Shown: positions 15,991 through 17,764 of the stretch, in pieces
Layout of the letters: each line of letters starts with the position of its first letter
How positions within the stretch are numbered: position 1 is the first letter of the stretch
Source of the DNA: Phycisphaerales bacterium UBA1845
GTDB taxonomy: Bacteria; Planctomycetota; Phycisphaerae; UBA1845
Reading direction: 5' to 3'
DNA: 17,764 bases
NCBI GenBank assembly: GCA_002338715.1
Contig: DDIR01000053.1
Location: forward strand, 1,653 to 19,416
The notes under the pieces: generated by a model
Database searches by the model: none
Told to the model about the DNA's origin: nothing
The model's input: only the letters and a program-made list of their open reading frames with translations
Position numbers and translations under genes: made by a program

Positions 15991-16248
15991 GACATAGTGC
16001 CCTGCAACGCTTGGTGCTTCTTCAACAAAGGTGTTCTTGGCGAGGCGCTCAATGGCACACGTTTCAACATTGTCACAGAGGCCGACAAACGGGCGCACGA
16101 TCCATCGGATCGCGCCCGAAACCACCGCCAGGCGCCTCGCATCTACTAAAAACACCTAGATGTAATTTCGACCACTTCTTACAAAGATCTGAATTAAAGC
16201 ACTACAGTGTAGTTTATCCAGCGACTACCAAGAAGTCTAGTAATAAGA
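15991..16248. other. AT-rich spacer between ggt and the FHA gene
   Basis: A 258-bp gap whose ggt-proximal 100 bp are clearly more AT-rich than the surroundings. It holds a 13-nt palindrome ACTACA-G-TGTAGT (16201-16213). It also holds a hairpin of GGGCG (16091-16095) and CGATCC (16098-16103) with GGATCG (16107-16112) and CGCCC (16113-16117), with a 2-nt bulge. On the minus strand this hairpin runs into GTTTGTC, so it might be a weak terminator after ggt or a leader structure of the FHA gene. Confidence 0.45.
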
Positions 16249-17764
16249 TCATTCTCCGCGCGGTTGACCGTCCTTACGCGGATCGCTTGCCCCAACCAGC
16301 CCATCTTGTGTCCAATGTATGGCCTGAACGATTCCCGTTCCGTGAGAATCTGCGATGGTGTGCCCCCGTTTTTGGAGTGAGTTGAGAGTATTTTCTTCGA
16401 GATCGCGATCGGTAACGACACGATCTGGCATCCACTGATGGTGAATGCGTGTGGCGTGAATGGCTTCTTGAAGCGGCATGTCATAGTCGAGCACGTTGAG
16501 CGCAACGTTTAGAACAGATGTGATGATCTTCGGACCGCCCGACGCGCCGAGCGCAAGAATCGGTTGACCATCTTTGACGATCAACGTTGGCGTCATGCTC
16601 GACAGTGGGCGTTTGCCTGGTTCGACGGCATTGCGATCGGATTGAAGTAAACCGAATGCGTTGGCTTCACCGCGCATCGCCGAGAAGTCATCCATCTCAT
16701 CGTTGAGGATCAAACCGAATTCATCGATCGCAGCCAGCGAACCGAACGACGTGTTGATCGTTTCGGTGGCGACGACCCAGTTGCCCCATTGATCAACGAT
16801 GCAGTAGTGACTCGTTCCGTCATCGTTGGGGATTTGCTGCGCTTTGGGGGCATTGCTGGCTGGCGTGGCGCGATCGGTGATTTCCTTGGCGAGCGACTGC
16901 GCGTACGTTTTGGAGATCAATCGATCGGTGGGAACTTCGACAAAGTCCGCGTCGGCGAGCCATTGGGCCCGGTCGGCGAAGGCACGTTTCATGGCCTCTA
17001 TGCGGTGGTGAATCGCAAGGGCTGGATCGCTCTTGTGGAGGGCCTTTAGATCCAGTGGTTCAAGCATATTGAGCGTTTCGATCAGGCAGACACCGCCGGA
17101 CGAAGGGGGCGGCATTGTGATGATTTCGTATCCGCGATAGTTGGATTTGAGCGGTTTTCGGCGGGTGACGCGGTAGGCCTTGAGGTCATCTTTGGTGATG
17201 ATTCCGCCTTCCTTTTGCATGCGTTTGGCGATTTGCTCTGCCACGACGCCGCCGTAGAAACCGTCCTTCCCCTCTGCAGCCAGCATCGCGAGGAATGCGC
17301 CGAGTTGCGGCTGAACGAGTTGCTCACCGACTTGTCGAAGATTTCCCGAGCGCAGGTGCACACGGTAGACGTAACCGCATGACGTTTTGAGCGCAGGGAA
17401 CTCTTCGTAGAAGCGGCTGACGGTTTTGGTTGCGTTGACATAATGCGCGTCGACGGCGAACCCTTTCTCCGCCAATTCGATTGCAGGCTTGATTAAGCTG
17501 GGCATCGGCATCGAGCCGAGCGATTCGTTGACTTCGTACATGCCGGCGACCAATCCGGGCACACCGGACGCGAGAAAACCGCAGCGACTTGGCGGCGCTT
17601 TGTCCGGATGTTCACGCGCGAATTTTTCGTACATGTCGGCTGACGCGCGAAGGGGAGCGCGTTCGCGAAAGTCGAATACATCCACTCGACCGTCGGCGCG
17701 TCGCGCGATGAGAAATCCCCCGCCGCCCATGCCCGTGCTTTGTGGTCGGGTGACCCCGAGTGCA
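16249..17764 (-). CDS. ggt: Gamma-glutamyltranspeptidase (5' end outside window)
   Basis: 504 codons of a gamma-glutamyltranspeptidase, an Ntn-hydrolase that splits gamma-glutamyl bonds of glutathione and related peptides, usually in the periplasm or outside. An internal ATG exists at 17730, but the upstream codons still read ALGVTRPQSTG, the conserved segment preceding GGGGF, so the gene continues past the right edge. FRERAP carries the substrate-binding Arg. The nucleophile for autocleavage and catalysis is the Thr in DDGTSHY (codon 16813-16815), the first residue of the small subunit. TINTSFGS, SSMTPT and GASGGPKI are the expected small-subunit motifs. The signal peptide, if any, is not visible. 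Neighbours downstream are the FHA and hut genes. Confidence 0.95.
   Translation of the reverse strand, partial: ALGVTRPQSTGMGGGGFLIARRADGRVDVFDFRERAPLRASADMYEKFAREHPDKAPPSRCGFLASGVPGLVAGMYEVNESLGSMPMPSLIKPAIELAEKGFAVDAHYVNATKTVSRFYEEFPALKTSCGYVYRVHLRSGNLRQVGEQLVQPQLGAFLAMLAAEGKDGFYGGVVAEQIAKRMQKEGGIITKDDLKAYRVTRRKPLKSNYRGYEIITMPPPSSGGVCLIETLNMLEPLDLKALHKSDPALAIHHRIEAMKRAFADRAQWLADADFVEVPTDRLISKTYAQSLAKEITDRATPASNAPKAQQIPNDDGTSHYCIVDQWGNWVVATETINTSFGSLAAIDEFGLILNDEMDDFSAMRGEANAFGLLQSDRNAVEPGKRPLSSMTPTLIVKDGQPILALGASGGPKIITSVLNVALNVLDYDMPLQEAIHATRIHHQWMPDRVVTDRDLEENTLNSLQKRGHTIADSHGTGIVQAIHWTQDGLVGASDPRKDGQPRGE

Noticed and set aside
15991..16155. 55-residue N-terminal extension of the FHA protein from ATG 16155
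   Set aside because: Possible, but it has no domain or signal-peptide character, runs through a hairpin, and the FHA1 domain is complete without it.
16249..17730. Complete ggt starting at ATG 17730
   Set aside because: Codons upstream of this ATG still encode the conserved ALGV...PQS segment, so the gene begins outside the window.

Overview
The window looks like a chromosomal segment of a Gram-negative-type bacterium. A Planctomycetota (perhaps Phycisphaerae) origin is my best guess. It rests on the moderately high GC content, large secreted proteins of unknown function carrying a planctomycete-style TPR module, a response regulator with an XRE-type output domain, and several dispersed palindromic repeats. 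This is inference from style; no taxonomic marker gene is present.

Layout. Positions 1-1016 (minus) hold the N-terminal 338 codons of a heavy-metal P1B-type ATPase, cut by the window edge at its DKT phosphorylation site. A 544-bp divergent intergenic region follows. A secreted 765-aa protein of unknown function with an internal TPR module lies at 1561-3858 (plus) and ends at a strong GNRA-loop hairpin terminator. The 617-bp gap after it carries short tandem duplications, a 15-nt dyad next to a possible -35 box, and three 20-bp iterons directly in front of a receiver-XRE response regulator (4476-5081). A two-gene unit, yjbQ-family then nfo (endonuclease IV), runs to 6539.

Everything from 6614 to the right edge is on the minus strand. 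Read in the direction of transcription: ggt (gamma-glutamyltranspeptidase, 5' end outside the window), a double-FHA protein, hutH, hutU, a dipeptide epimerase, a lipoprotein N-acetylmuramoyl-L-alanine amidase, and mutS. The hutU-epimerase-amidase gaps are only 20-30 nt, so these three are probably one transcript. HutH and HutU convert histidine via urocanate to imidazolonepropionate. The epimerase and amidase are typical of murein-peptide turnover, and GGT cleaves gamma-glutamyl peptides. The cluster therefore reads as salvage of amino acids and wall peptides, with glutamate as a common product; that link is inference.

The most unusual structure is a set of REP/BIME-like palindromic elements in the minus-strand block. 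Two families share one design: a 4-nt head, a perfect 7-8 bp hairpin with a 3-nt loop, and two such units in inverted orientation. One family occurs twice (9393-9472 and 13289-13363). The other (6551-6620) lies between convergent nfo and mutS, and its GTAG head supplies the mutS stop codon. A fourth, single hairpin lies at 9330-9360. No transposase, CRISPR, phage or tRNA gene was recognised.
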